Origin: Prolixibacteraceae bacterium
Lineage (GTDB): Bacteria > Bacteroidota > Bacteroidia > Bacteroidales > Prolixibacteraceae
Direction: 5' to 3'
Length of the DNA: 64,000 nt
Assembly (NCBI GenBank): GCA_019856515.1
Contig: CP082230.1
Span: forward strand, 1,736,001 to 1,800,000
The notes beneath the pieces are model-generated. The model did not search any database. It had not been told where the DNA came from and worked only from the letters and a program-made list of their open reading frames with translations. This document shows, piece by piece, positions 45,215-55,120 of this stretch. Numbering within the stretch: the stretch's first letter is position 1; the number at the start of each line of letters is the position of its first letter. The position numbers were made by a program, and so were the translations under genes.

Positions 45215-47458
45215 CTACTCTACATTATCAGGAGTTGTAATTACTTTCTGATGATGTGCTCCAACAAAAAGAATATTACCCATATCATGATAACCTTCAA
45301 ACTTCTCTACACCTCGATAAAGATCTGATGAGAGGAATCCCAAGATGGTCAAGTCCGCATCTATCGAGCGTTCTCTAATCATCTCTTTACGACTCACTCC
45401 CTCTTTTACCGTCAGAATCTCCACATTAGATGGATGAATAGGAATACGGCCTTCCTTTATTTGCTTCACGAGTAACTCTCGTTCAATCTCCCTCTTTCCT
45501 TCAGATGCAATAGAAAAGATTTTGATGAAACCTTTATGCCAATCTTTGTGCCCCAAAAGGATATACCCTAAAAGTATCATCAAATTCGCATTTTGATAAT
45601 CCTCTGGAGATATCCAAATATGAATCTCTCGTTTACTTCCAAAACCCTTATAACTAGAGTTAAGAATACAGATATCAAATCCAGAAGAGACCATTAACTC
45701 ATAGTTAGACAGAGTATCTTGGAGATTCTCAATGGAACTCCTAGAGTACTCAAAAAGAATCAGGTTATTTCCACGACCTGAAATTCCAGACAACTGTACC
45801 ACCTGTGCAATGGCACTAGTATATGATGGAGATATGATCGTATCTAAGTAGACCCTACTCTTTACTACAGAAGTTAAACGCAGTAATCTTTGTAAAACAT
45901 CTTGAGACTCTTCTCTAGTCTCTTCATTTAACAACCCTTTTATATAGTGAATATAGGTACCCGAACCATATTTATATGACAACCATCTCATAAAATCATA
46001 TGCACCTCTACGCTTAAACGTATCTGATGATATACAGATCGCAAAAGGACGCCAGCCCTCTTCTCGACTTCCTCTATCTGCCCGCTGCGCAAACACCTGT
46101 AGTTCTCGACTAATTTGGAAGATAACACCTCTAAACAGTTTATTAAACCCTCGCTTCTCATTCTTATTACGAGTAATCATATAGTAAATGATTCCCATAA
46201 AGAGTAGAGATAAGGCAGCATAAGGTAGATTCATTTTAAACATCACCCAGAAAGAAGCAATCGTTCCGATCAATGAGATAACCCAATGAGATCTAAATGT
46301 AGGACGATAAGCAGGATCGGCAGCAAAATGCTCTAAGAAAGAGATCAAACATATCGTTCCATAAGTAATCATAAAGAACATAGAGATAATCTCCGCCACA
46401 AAGTTCACATCACCTACCACCACAAAGATCATCGCGATAGCAATCGTGAAATAGGACGCATTGATTGGCTCATTATCTTTACTACGACTATGAGACAACC
46501 AGCTGTTTATTCTCTTATTCGTAAATATACCATCCGCACCAATAGCTTGTAAAGTTCTTGGTGCAATCATTATAGAGCCCAATGCAGAAGACATGGATGC
46601 TGCTGCTAGACCAATAGGAATAATAGGTCCCCAAATAGCAATATCACTCATTATAAGCTCACTTCCCACCATCTGCTCTGGTGTAACAGAATATGTGAAT
46701 TTAATCGCGATGGCGATATATATAACCAAACCAACTACAGTAGCCCAAATCGTTCCTTTGGGTATTGCTTTCTCTGGCTGTTTTAAATCACCTGACAATC
46801 CAAGCCCTGCGGCCAACCCCGTAAATGCTGGAAAAACAATGGTAAACACATAAAAGAAGCTCTTATTGTTTGCTACGTGTGCCACCAAATTTACCTCACT
46901 AGGATCAATCTGACTTTTTCCCAAAAAGAAACATGCCAATGAAGCAAACAAAATAACAACAACTCCATACAGTGCTTTGACACCTACATTCGCTCCCTTG
47001 GTAAGCATCAACAGTGACAACAACACCATCACAGGGATATTAATCATTCGGATATCATAGATCACAATACCAAACTCTGACGAGAGCCACGATAGTAACG
47101 GCAAAAATGCTTGACCTAATGCAATAACATAAAATGCGATACTTATGGCTTGTGACAGATATAGCGCTATACCTACAGCTGCACCTATGTTTAATCCAAA
47201 TGATCGTGAAATGATGTAATAAGCACCACCTCCACGAACTTTTTGATTCGTTGCAATCTCTGCAACAGACATAGCAGTTGGAATGGTGACCATGTGACCA
47301 AGAATAATCACTCCCATCACTCCAACAAAACCCAATTGTCCCACAGCCCAACCAAATCTCAAGAACAGTATCGCTCCCAAAATGGTAGACAATGCAGTAA
47401 AGAATACTGGCATCGTTCCGAACTTACCTGTACCTCCCGTTTCTCTATAGTTCGTCAT
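45215..47458 (-). CDS. SLC12-like cation-chloride cotransporter / APC-family permease
   Basis: A 747-residue integral membrane transporter with about twelve helices in the first 440 residues. GKFGTMPVFFTALSTILGAILFLRFG at the start and RGGGAYYIISRSFGLNIGAA are the hallmark helix 1 and 3 regions of the SLC12/APC superfamily. A cytoplasmic part of about 300 residues follows, as in animal Na-K-Cl cotransporters (SLC12 C-terminal-like: SREEGWRPFAICISSDT and ADLTILGFLSSDLYRG). It may move chloride or potassium across the inner membrane; ions cannot be inferred. Confidence 0.85.
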   Translation of the reverse strand: MTNYRETGGTGKFGTMPVFFTALSTILGAILFLRFGWAVGQLGFVGVMGVIILGHMVTIPTAMSVAEIATNQKVRGGGAYYIISRSFGLNIGAAVGIALYLSQAISIAFYVIALGQAFLPLLSWLSSEFGIVIYDIRMINIPVMVLLSLLMLTKGANVGVKALYGVVVILFASLACFFLGKSQIDPSEVNLVAHVANNKSFFYVFTIVFPAFTGLAAGLGLSGDLKQPEKAIPKGTIWATVVGLVIYIAIAIKFTYSVTPEQMVGSELIMSDIAIWGPIIPIGLAAASMSSALGSIMIAPRTLQAIGADGIFTNKRINSWLSHSRSKDNEPINASYFTIAIAMIFVVVGDVNFVAEIISMFFMITYGTICLISFLEHFAADPAYRPTFRSHWVISLIGTIASFWVMFKMNLPYAALSLLFMGIIYYMITRNKNEKRGFNKLFRGVIFQISRELQVFAQRADRGSREEGWRPFAICISSDTFKRRGAYDFMRWLSYKYGSGTYIHYIKGLLNEETREESQDVLQRLLRLTSVVKSRVYLDTIISPSYTSAIAQVVQLSGISGRGNNLILFEYSRSSIENLQDTLSNYELMVSSGFDICILNSSYKGFGSKREIHIWISPEDYQNANLMILLGYILLGHKDWHKGFIKIFSIASEGKREIERELLVKQIKEGRIPIHPSNVEILTVKEGVSRKEMIRERSIDADLTILGFLSSDLYRGVEKFEGYHDMGNILFVGAHHQKVITTPDNVE

Positions 47459-47797
47459 ATTTTTTATATAAAAATCTTTCCTTGAAAATAATCAATCTTC
47501 ATTAATAACAAAAAGGAATCATTTCATTTCATCTTCCAAATCTCACTTTCTATAAAAAAAGATATTTGAACATGTAAATTATGATCTAAACAAAACTAAT
47601 ATTAAAACATCTAACTATTCATCAACTTTAAAAGATTTCATTCAAAATGGTTGACAAGTAGTATAAAAAAGAACAAACAAATAGAAATATCAAACATTAC
47701 ATGATTAACACATGCTTTTTTAAAACATAACAGCACCTATTCTGACCCCATACAGAAAGGTGAATTTAATAGTCACCTCACTGTATTTATTCAATAC
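47459..47797. other. 339-bp noncoding region after CAT-like gene
   Basis: AT-rich spacer between the CAT-like gene end and the transporter start. An aggtgactatt / aataGTCACCT-type dyad near 47758-47778 (aggtgaatttaatagtcacct) could be the CAT-gene terminator. No gene seen. Confidence 0.4.
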
Positions 47798-48442
47798 TTA
47801 AACAGGGGTATCAAGATAATACTGTAATCGATCAATTAATTTCGCAATATGAATACCATCAACTAAAGCATGATTAGCTGCTATAGACACAGGCATCACT
47901 CTTCGACCTCCATCCATAACACTTTTCCCAAAAGTAATTTTGGGTGAAGAATCATCCGATGAGAAACTGCTAGCATGCGTAATACATGAAAACCGAAGCC
48001 AAGGTATCGCAGAACAATATATCAAATTATTCTTACCAGCATTCGAACTAAGATTTAGACCATTAACCGAATTAACTCGTGCGATTTCTCCTTCAGCATT
48101 CTCTACAAACTTTTTTAAATCTGGTGTAAACCCCAATAGACCAAATCCAAATGTTTCATCTTCACGTCCAATAGTGGCACTTAAATCAACAGAGTCATAA
48201 CAATACACTTGATCATCCTCTATTCTATAGCGAAAATTCTCAACATCCATAGCTGCCATCCCTAAAGAGTGCATATACCTTAGAAAGAAAGAGATATGAT
48301 TTTGCTTACAATAATCATAAGCTTTTGTTGCATCTAATTCTACACAAACACTATGAAATTGCTCTTTCATATTTCGAAAGAACTCAAAATGCTCTTTTCT
48401 ATTCCATGTATCAAGGTCAATTTTTCTTTTTATTCCCTTCAT
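47798..48442 (-). CDS. Chloramphenicol acetyltransferase-like acyltransferase
   Basis: A 214-residue protein with the type-A CAT fold: IDLDTWNRKEHFEFFRNM at the start, then FRYRIEDDQVYCYD, and the active-site segment VSIAANHALVDGIHIAKLI near the end. The catalytic His and Asp of HxxxDG are kept, but the residue before the His, usually a second His in true CATs, is Asn. Activity on chloramphenicol is therefore uncertain. It is isolated, with no sign of a mobile element, so it may be an intrinsic acyltransferase. No attenuating leader peptide was found upstream. Confidence 0.85.
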   Translation of the reverse strand: MKGIKRKIDLDTWNRKEHFEFFRNMKEQFHSVCVELDATKAYDYCKQNHISFFLRYMHSLGMAAMDVENFRYRIEDDQVYCYDSVDLSATIGREDETFGFGLLGFTPDLKKFVENAEGEIARVNSVNGLNLSSNAGKNNLIYCSAIPWLRFSCITHASSFSSDDSSPKITFGKSVMDGGRRVMPVSIAANHALVDGIHIAKLIDRLQYYLDTPV

Positions 48443-49544
48443 AAACTTCTTTTTAAACTCTAAATATTAAAAACATATCATCAAGTAAAAAAAATTCTGT
48501 ATTGATTCTATCCTTCTTGAATCTAAAGATTCCCTAATTTTGGATAGATCTTTTTCTATTGTAGTTATTACTTGATATTATTCGAACATCTATATCTCTT
48601 TATAATCTAATCCTCTATCTTTAGACTACTTTTCTCAATTTACATTCGATACATTAAGACAAGAATATGTCAGATGTAATTCCACGCTACGTTGTATATG
48701 CTACGTTTTCAAACACCTCTGAAGGAGAAACAAAACAACCATTATTGAACAAAATCCTTTAGAAGTAACTGGCACTCATCATCAAACGACAATTGGCAAC
48801 GTCTTTAAATAATAACGCATCAAGTAGACTATTCATATCTCAATCATAAATAGTTATTGCTATATGTTTTTTTAATTGTGATATACACATAACAAAAAAC
48901 GTAGTTTTAACATATCCCTAAAAAGAGGTAGACCAACACAAAACCATTGCCATGTCTTATAATTCCCAATCCTACATGAACGTCCACCACATATTTCGCG
49001 AAACACGATTCTTGGTCGCAGTTAACAGAATTGTTTCATATTGTAATCCTTTCACAAAGAGATTAAATAAAAACCCAAGCATTGGGTTATATCCTAATTA
49101 CAAAAATAGGTTATTATATCTCAGATTACTCCATTTTATGTTTTTTATTTACAACTACCTCAACAGCAATGGCACACGTATTTGATATAATCACAACGGT
49201 TAAAACAATCAACATTTACAATTTGTTTGATCATTAACGAATGGACTTAAAAAACCATTTTCATGACAAACATCATAAATGTTACTGTTTTTTTAATTTA
49301 TGCAAAATAAGCCTATCAATAACAACATAAAATTTGTTTATATGTAATAATTTCATACTTTAACCGTCGATTTAATTACAGTAAACATAAACAACAAACA
49401 CTATTGAAACAGGCAAATAATTGTATTAGGCTAAACATTATTAAATAAAAACAGTTGATATTATATTCTATAGTGAATTCGCTTTATTTTCGTAAATTCG
49501 AAGTAAGCGATTTTTTACGGTATTATATATTAATTAAATAGGCT
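48443..49544. other. 1.1-kb gene-poor region upstream of bcp-recA
   Basis: No gene is supported. One open frame (48952-49185) has no recognizable features and an atypical composition. The last 100 bases contain tcgctt...aagcga (about 49490-49510), a loose dyad, and AT-rich promoter-like DNA before bcp. The region is strikingly long for this compact genome, and may hold an unseen RNA or a decayed gene. Confidence 0.5.
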
Positions 49545-50018
49545 ATGGCAACAATATCAGTTGGTGATGCAGCTCCTAATTTTGAAGGAGTAGATCAAAA
49601 TAATCGTATAATAAATCTTGAGTCGCTTCGTGGAAAGAAGGTAATTCTTTACTTTTATCCCAAAGATAACACACCTGGCTGTACTGCCGAAGCGTGTAAT
49701 CTTAGCGACAACTACAAATTTTGGCAAGACAATGGTTATGAAGTAATTGGAGTAAGTCCAGATTCAACAGCCAGCCACAAGAAATTTGTAGACAAACATG
49801 GTTTACCATTTCCTCTTATTGCGGATACAGAAAAAGAGATTCTTCAAGCATATGGTGCTTGGGGATTAAAGAAACTGTATGGAAGAGAGTATCTGGGAGT
49901 GATTCGTAAGACTTTTGTGATCGATGAGAACGGTATCATTACCGATATCTTTGAGAAAGTGAAAACAAAAACACACAGTCAACAGATTTCGGATCAACTA
50001 GAACTAGGATTGGAGTAA
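49545..50018 (+). CDS. bcp: Thioredoxin-dependent thiol peroxidase (Bcp-type peroxiredoxin)
   Basis: A 157-residue atypical 2-Cys peroxiredoxin. The peroxidatic Cys46 and the resolving Cys51 are in DNTPGCTAEACNLSD, exactly the BCP spacing. VIGVSPDSTASHKKFVDKHG and ALI-like FPLIADTEKE match the family, and the end IRKTFVIDENGIITDIFEKV is standard. It reduces hydroperoxides with thioredoxin as donor; several thioredoxins are encoded in this window. It is 46 bp before recA. Confidence 0.95.
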   Translation: MATISVGDAAPNFEGVDQNNRIINLESLRGKKVILYFYPKDNTPGCTAEACNLSDNYKFWQDNGYEVIGVSPDSTASHKKFVDKHGLPFPLIADTEKEILQAYGAWGLKKLYGREYLGVIRKTFVIDENGIITDIFEKVKTKTHSQQISDQLELGLE

Positions 50019-50064
50019 ATAGTATACGATTTAAAATAATAATAAACGACGCAGTATTACAATT

Positions 50065-51090
50065 ATGAGCGAAGAGTTAGATAAAATTAAACAAGAAAAA
50101 CTGAAAGCATTACAGATGACCATGGATAAGATTGAAAAATCTCATGGTAAAGGATCAGTAATGAAGCTTGGTGATAGAGCTGAAGAAAATATTCCTGCCA
50201 TCTCTACAGGCTCTTTAGGTTTAGATGTTGCACTTGGTATTGGTGGACTTCCTAAAGGACGTATTGTTGAGATCTATGGACCAGAATCGTCGGGTAAAAC
50301 GACCTTGGCTATTCACGCTATTGCAGAGGCTCAGAAAGCGGGTGGTATCGCTGCCATTATCGATGCCGAGCATGCTTTCGATCCATACTATGCAAAAAAC
50401 CTAGGGGTGGATATTGACAATCTTTTAATCTCTCAACCAGACAATGGTGAAGAGGCCCTTGAGATCGCCGATAGTCTTATTCGTAGTGGTGCGATAGACA
50501 TTGTTGTAATTGACTCAGTAGCAGCCCTTACTCCGAAGGCAGAAATCGAAGGAGATATGGGTGATTCACGTATGGGACTTCAAGCTCGTTTGATGTCTCA
50601 AGCATTACGTAAACTAACAGGTACGATCAATAAGACGAAAACCTGTTGTATTTTCATCAACCAACTTAGAGAAAAGATTGGTGTGATGTTCGGGAATCCT
50701 GAAACCACCACGGGGGGAAATGCTTTGAAATTCTACGCTTCGGTTCGTATCGATATTCGTAGAGGAACACAGATCAAAGACGGCGAAGAGGTTTTAGGTA
50801 ACCATACCAAAGTGAAGGTGGTAAAAAATAAAGTAGCACCACCATTCCGTAAAGCAGAATTTGACATCATGTACGGTAAAGGAATCTCGAAAACAGGTGA
50901 GATTATCGACCTTGGTGTTGAATATGGCATTATTAAGAAGAGCGGATCATGGTTCAGTTATGGCGAAACCAAACTAGGCCAAGGTAGAGAATCCGTGAAG
51001 ACATTAATCGAAGATAATGTTGAATTGGCAGAAGAGATCGAAACCAAGATTGTTGAAACCATTCAAAACAAATCGGAGGCCGATGCGTAG
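50065..51090 (+). CDS. recA: RecA recombinase
   Basis: A 341-residue recombinase. Walker A is GPESSGKTT (about residues 70-78), with KGSVMKLGD before it, Walker [17 protein letters not shown] and the L2 loop [17 protein letters not shown]. The C-terminal tail is short and acidic. Length is normal. It carries out strand exchange and SOS co-proteolysis. It ends before a clear terminator, and the threonine operon starts 99 bp later. No LexA-type box of known form was recognized. Confidence 0.98.
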   Translation: MSEELDKIKQEKLKALQMTMDKIEKSHGKGSVMKLGDRAEENIPAISTGSLGLDVALGIGGLPKGRIVEIYGPESSGKTTLAIHAIAEAQKAGGIAAIIDAEHAFDPYYAKNLGVDIDNLLISQPDNGEEALEIADSLIRSGAIDIVVIDSVAALTPKAEIEGDMGDSRMGLQARLMSQALRKLTGTINKTKTCCIFINQLREKIGVMFGNPETTTGGNALKFYASVRIDIRRGTQIKDGEEVLGNHTKVKVVKNKVAPPFRKAEFDIMYGKGISKTGEIIDLGVEYGIIKKSGSWFSYGETKLGQGRESVKTLIEDNVELAEEIETKIVETIQNKSEADA

Positions 51091-51129
51091 ATTGCCCCAA
51101 AGCATTCTGTGGTTTTAAATAACCATAAG

Positions 51130-51164
51130 AAAGACTGAGAGGGACATCTTCTCAGTCTTTTTTT
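51130..51164 (+). terminator. Intrinsic terminator after recA
   Basis: aaagactgag...ctcagtcttt forms a 10-bp stem followed by a run of seven Ts. It lies 40 bp after the recA stop and ends only 25 bp before the thrA ATG. If thrA is transcribed from recA it must pass this site, so it could also limit thr expression. Confidence 0.9.
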
Positions 51165-51188
51165 ATATTCTTAAAATTGAAATATAAG

Positions 51189-53609
51189 ATGAAAGTAATC
51201 AAATTTGGAGGAGTTGCTCTTAAATCAGTAGAGCAAATTAAGAAAGTAAAACGTATTATCGAAAGCAACCATGGGGATACCTTGATAGTGGTATCTGCTT
51301 TCGACACCATCACGGATCTAATTATTGAGGCGGGCCACAGTGCGGTCACCACGCCACGAACCTTTTCTGAGCCTTTGAATACGATTACCACGATTCATCT
51401 TGACTTCTTAAAGAAATTAGACCTTAAAGATGCAGCGGTTGAAACAGAGATCCTGCACAAAATGGAAGAACTAAAGAGTATCCTACAAGGGGTATCTCTT
51501 ATTGGTGAGCTTACACAAAAAACATTGGACCGCCTGATGGTATTTGGAGAACAACTCTCGTCTCTAATTCTATCTGCATACCTTGATGTACCTCGTGTTT
51601 TTTCAGAGAAGTTGATCAAAACAGACAACAACTACGGTAAGGCAAATGTAGATTTTGAAAGTAGCTATCGTTATATACGTGAAGCCTTTGTTCATTTCTC
51701 TGGTAAAGCAGTGGCTCCAGGATACATTGCATCTACTCGCAAAGGGACACTAACGACTCTAGGACGTGGTGGTGCCGATTTCTCTGCAGCAATATTTGCA
51801 GCAGCTCTAGGAGCCAGAGAGTTGGAGATTTGGACAAACCAAGATGGTTTCATGTCAGCCGACCCGACCATCATCAACAAAGCCTATGCGATTCCTGCCA
51901 TGACATACACGGAGGCGATGGAGCTATCTCACTTTGGAGCCAAAGTGGTCTACCCTCCTACTCTCCTTCCTGTATATCAAATGGGCATTCCGCTACAAAT
52001 TAAAAACATCTGTAATACAGAAGGTTGTGGAACAAAAGTGGACAGAGGAGATATCTCTAGCAATGCACGCCCTGTTAAAGGGATCTCATCCATATCGGAT
52101 ATCACTTTAGGTACTATTAAAGGCCTAGGTATGGTAGGGGTATCTGGTGTGTCTATGCGCCTATTTAGTGCTATGGCGAAGGTCAATACAAGTGTTATTA
52201 TGATCTCTCAAGCCTCTTCAGAAAACAGTATTAGCTTCGCTTTCGACTGTCATCATAAAGAGGAGGTCAAAGAGGCCATTCACAGTGAGTTTCGTCCAGA
52301 GATTGCCTCAGGGAGTATTCATAAAATCCTTTTCGAAGACAACATGTCTATTGTAGCCATTGTCGGCGAACAGATGAAACAATCTACAGGTATTGCAGGA
52401 AAGCTCTTCGAAGCATTAGGTCGAGGTGGTATCAACACCGTAGCCATTGCACAAGGGGCAGGAGAGCAAAACATCTCATGGGTGGTAAGAACACCTCAAC
52501 TTCGCAAAACATTAAACGTAGTACACGAAGCATTTTTCCTTTCTGAATACAAACAACTAAACCTTTTTGTAATTGGAATGGGAACTGTCGGACGTGACCT
52601 ACTAAACCAACTTAACCAGCAACAAGAGAAGCTAAAGAAAGAGCATCGTCTTAAAATACGACTGGCTGGAATTGCCAACTCAAGAAAGATGTATTTTAAT
52701 GCGAATGGTATTCCATTTGATGGATATATGGAAGCATTAGAGAGCAATGGTGAAAAATCTTCTTTAGATGCTTTCACTGATAGGGTGGCTGATTTAAACC
52801 TATACAACTCTATTTTTGTAGACTGTACGGCCAACGAAAGTGTAGCAACTCTTTATCAACGCTTCTTGGAGAATCACGTCTCTGTTGTTGCGGCCAATAA
52901 GATTGCCGCATCATCATCATACGAGAACTATAAGATGCTTAAGAATCTTGCGTTACGCAATGGTGTCAAGCTATTATTTGAAACAAACGTAGGGGCTGGT
53001 CTTCCTCTGATCTCTACGATAAATGACTTAAGAAAATCAGGCGACAAAATATTAAAAGTTCAGGCTGTTCTTTCAGGAACACTTAACTACATCTTCAACA
53101 CCATATCGAAAGATATACCTTTCAGCGAGACTGTTCGTTTAGCAAAAGAAGAGGGGTTTGCCGAGCCAGATCCTCGTATCGATCTAAGTGGCAAAGATGT
53201 ACAACGAAAAGTCATCATCCTTGCACGCGAATCTGGATATCTTTGTGAAGATGAAGATGTAACAATCGAACCATTTATTCCTACGGAACTTTTCGATGGA
53301 GAGGTGGACACTTTCTGGAAAGCACTACCAAAAGTCGATGCCGATTTTGAGAAACGACGTCAACGTTTAGAGTCCGAAGAGAAGAAATGGCGATTTGTCG
53401 GAACCTTCGAAAATGGAAAAGGATCATGTTCACTTGTAGAAGTCGACAAATCTCATCCATTCTACGATTTAGAAGGAAGCAATAATATTGTGCTACTGAC
53501 CACCGAAAGATACAAAGAATACCCTATGTTAATCAAAGGGTACGGTGCAGGAGCGGCAGTAACAGCTGCTGGAGTTTTTGCAGATATCATTAAAATCGCA
53601 AACATCTAA
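51189..53609 (+). CDS. thrA: Bifunctional aspartokinase / homoserine dehydrogenase
   Basis: About 806 residues from ATG 51189 (the longer frame starts with TTG). The aspartokinase part opens with MKVIKFGGVALKSVEQI and has TLGRGGADFSAAIFA and IWTNQDGFMSADP. ACT-like regulatory parts cover about 310-460 (GVSGVSMRLFSAMAKVNTSV, ISFAF). The dehydrogenase part has LFVIGMGTVGRDLLNQL, SVVAANKIAASSSYENYKML and RIDLSGKDVQRKVIILARE. It makes the first and third steps of threonine synthesis; threonine feedback is expected from the ACT domains. It heads thrA-kinase-thrC. Confidence 0.97.
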   Translation: MKVIKFGGVALKSVEQIKKVKRIIESNHGDTLIVVSAFDTITDLIIEAGHSAVTTPRTFSEPLNTITTIHLDFLKKLDLKDAAVETEILHKMEELKSILQGVSLIGELTQKTLDRLMVFGEQLSSLILSAYLDVPRVFSEKLIKTDNNYGKANVDFESSYRYIREAFVHFSGKAVAPGYIASTRKGTLTTLGRGGADFSAAIFAAALGARELEIWTNQDGFMSADPTIINKAYAIPAMTYTEAMELSHFGAKVVYPPTLLPVYQMGIPLQIKNICNTEGCGTKVDRGDISSNARPVKGISSISDITLGTIKGLGMVGVSGVSMRLFSAMAKVNTSVIMISQASSENSISFAFDCHHKEEVKEAIHSEFRPEIASGSIHKILFEDNMSIVAIVGEQMKQSTGIAGKLFEALGRGGINTVAIAQGAGEQNISWVVRTPQLRKTLNVVHEAFFLSEYKQLNLFVIGMGTVGRDLLNQLNQQQEKLKKEHRLKIRLAGIANSRKMYFNANGIPFDGYMEALESNGEKSSLDAFTDRVADLNLYNSIFVDCTANESVATLYQRFLENHVSVVAANKIAASSSYENYKMLKNLALRNGVKLLFETNVGAGLPLISTINDLRKSGDKILKVQAVLSGTLNYIFNTISKDIPFSETVRLAKEEGFAEPDPRIDLSGKDVQRKVIILARESGYLCEDEDVTIEPFIPTELFDGEVDTFWKALPKVDADFEKRRQRLESEEKKWRFVGTFENGKGSCSLVEVDKSHPFYDLEGSNNIVLLTTERYKEYPMLIKGYGAGAAVTAAGVFADIIKIANI

Positions 53610-53707
53610 GATGAGATACCTATACCAATTAGATTAATAAATGGGCAGTAAATAGTATTGACCACTAGAGTATAACTCATTTAATAATATTAATTAGTAT
53701 AACATCA

Positions 53708-53740
53708 TATCTACCCCCTTATATCTAGAGGGGGTAGATA
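53708..53740 (+). terminator. Strong hairpin in the thrA-kinase gap
   Basis: A perfect 12-bp stem, tatctaccccct (53708-53719) with agggggtagata (53729-53740), followed by a moderately T-rich stretch (gttgtatcctttt). It stands in the 283-bp gap between thrA and the kinase gene, so it may weaken downstream transcription. No Thr/Ile-rich leader frame was found next to it. Confidence 0.6.
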
Positions 53741-53892
53741 GTTGTATCCTTTTCTGATATACTCCCCCACAAAATAGTTAATCCCAACTACTTCATGAGG
53801 TGATCTATCGATGATTACAATATAGATGAACACATAGCTCATTTCATGATGTCATTGGAACAAGTATTCCGTAAATTTTAAAAAGAACAAGA

Positions 53893-55107
53893 ATGAAACA
53901 TATCGTAATATTAGGCGATGGAATGGCAGACCTTCCATCTCTAGAACTTGATAACCTTACCCCACTAGAAAAGGCCCATACTCCTAACATGGATCGTCTG
54001 ACGAAGTTGGGACAAGCAGGTCTATTTCATACAGTACCCGAATCACTACACCCTGGAAGTGAAGTAGCCAACATGGCAGTAATGGGGTATGATGTAGAGA
54101 ACTTATACGAAGGTCGTGGAGTACTAGAGGCGGCAAGTATCGGTGTAACATTAGCTTCCGACGATCTTGCATTCCGTTGTAATCTGATTACATTAGAAGA
54201 TGGCATTATTCATAATCACTCTGCTGGACATATCGGAAACGAAGAAGCAGGAGTATTGATCGATTTTCTTAACGACCATCTAGCAGACGAACGTGTCGCT
54301 TTCCACAAAGGGGTTTCCTATCGCCACCTTATGGTGATCAAAGGAGGAGATAAACATATACACTGCACTCCACCTCACGATGTACCCGGTGCCGATGAAG
54401 TAGATCATCTACCTAAAACACTAAAAGAAGCTGTTGCAAGTAAAGAGACAGCAGCTCTTGTGACAGATCTAATCAAACGATCACAAGAACTACTCGCTTC
54501 ACACCCTATTAACTTAGAAAGAAAAGCAAAAGGGAAAGCAACCGCTGCCTCTATATGGCCATGGTCTCCTGGATATAAGCCACAGATGCCAACACTAAAA
54601 GAGGCTTACAACATACAAAAGAGTGCCGTAATCTCTGCTGTAGACCTTATTCATGGTATTGGAATATATGCAGGAATGGAAGTGATCAAAGTAGATGGAG
54701 CCACAGGTCTTTGGGACACCAACTATGTAGGCAAACGTGATGCAGCCATCAAAGCATTAGAAACATGCGACTATGTATACCTTCATATCGAAGCCCCAGA
54801 TGAAGCGGGTCATGAAGGAGATGCTAAAATAAAGATTAAGGCTATCGAAGATATCGATGAGAAAGTAGTAGGACCTATTCTGGAGTTTGCTTTAGAACAA
54901 AAAGATATTGCGATTGCACTACTTCCAGACCATCCAACACCATGGGAACTAAAAACCCATACAAGAGATGCCGTACCTTTTGCCATCTACCATCCACATA
55001 ACCCTTCGGATAGTGTAGCACACTATGCCGAGAAAGATGCTGCGCAAGGAGCCTATGGAGAAGTAGAGAAAATGGAGTTTATGAAACTATTGCTTAACCA
55101 ACAATAA
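53893..55107 (+). CDS. ApgM-type phosphoglycerate-mutase family protein, probable homoserine kinase
   Basis: A 404-residue member of the cofactor-independent phosphoglycerate mutase / alkaline phosphatase superfamily. It opens ILGDGMADLPSLELDNLTPLE, with metal-binding Asp and Ser-like parts, and has ANMAVMGYDVENLYEGRGVLE and the later metal site HIEAPDEAGHEGD and LLPDHPTPWELKTHT. Members in a thrA-thrC context have been proposed to be the homoserine kinase that replaces ThrB. No classical GHMP-kinase thrB is here, which supports this. It is 14 bp before thrC. Confidence 0.85.
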   Translation: MKHIVILGDGMADLPSLELDNLTPLEKAHTPNMDRLTKLGQAGLFHTVPESLHPGSEVANMAVMGYDVENLYEGRGVLEAASIGVTLASDDLAFRCNLITLEDGIIHNHSAGHIGNEEAGVLIDFLNDHLADERVAFHKGVSYRHLMVIKGGDKHIHCTPPHDVPGADEVDHLPKTLKEAVASKETAALVTDLIKRSQELLASHPINLERKAKGKATAASIWPWSPGYKPQMPTLKEAYNIQKSAVISAVDLIHGIGIYAGMEVIKVDGATGLWDTNYVGKRDAAIKALETCDYVYLHIEAPDEAGHEGDAKIKIKAIEDIDEKVVGPILEFALEQKDIAIALLPDHPTPWELKTHTRDAVPFAIYHPHNPSDSVAHYAEKDAAQGAYGEVEKMEFMKLLLNQQ

Positions 55108-55120
55108 CACCAAGGGAAAG

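Noticed and set aside
48443..48560. Possible attenuating leader peptide for the CAT-like gene
   Set aside because: No short frame with a sensible start or hairpin was found on the minus strand.
48952..49185. 77-codon frame in the gene-poor region
   Set aside because: No recognizable domain and no neighbouring partner; likely chance.
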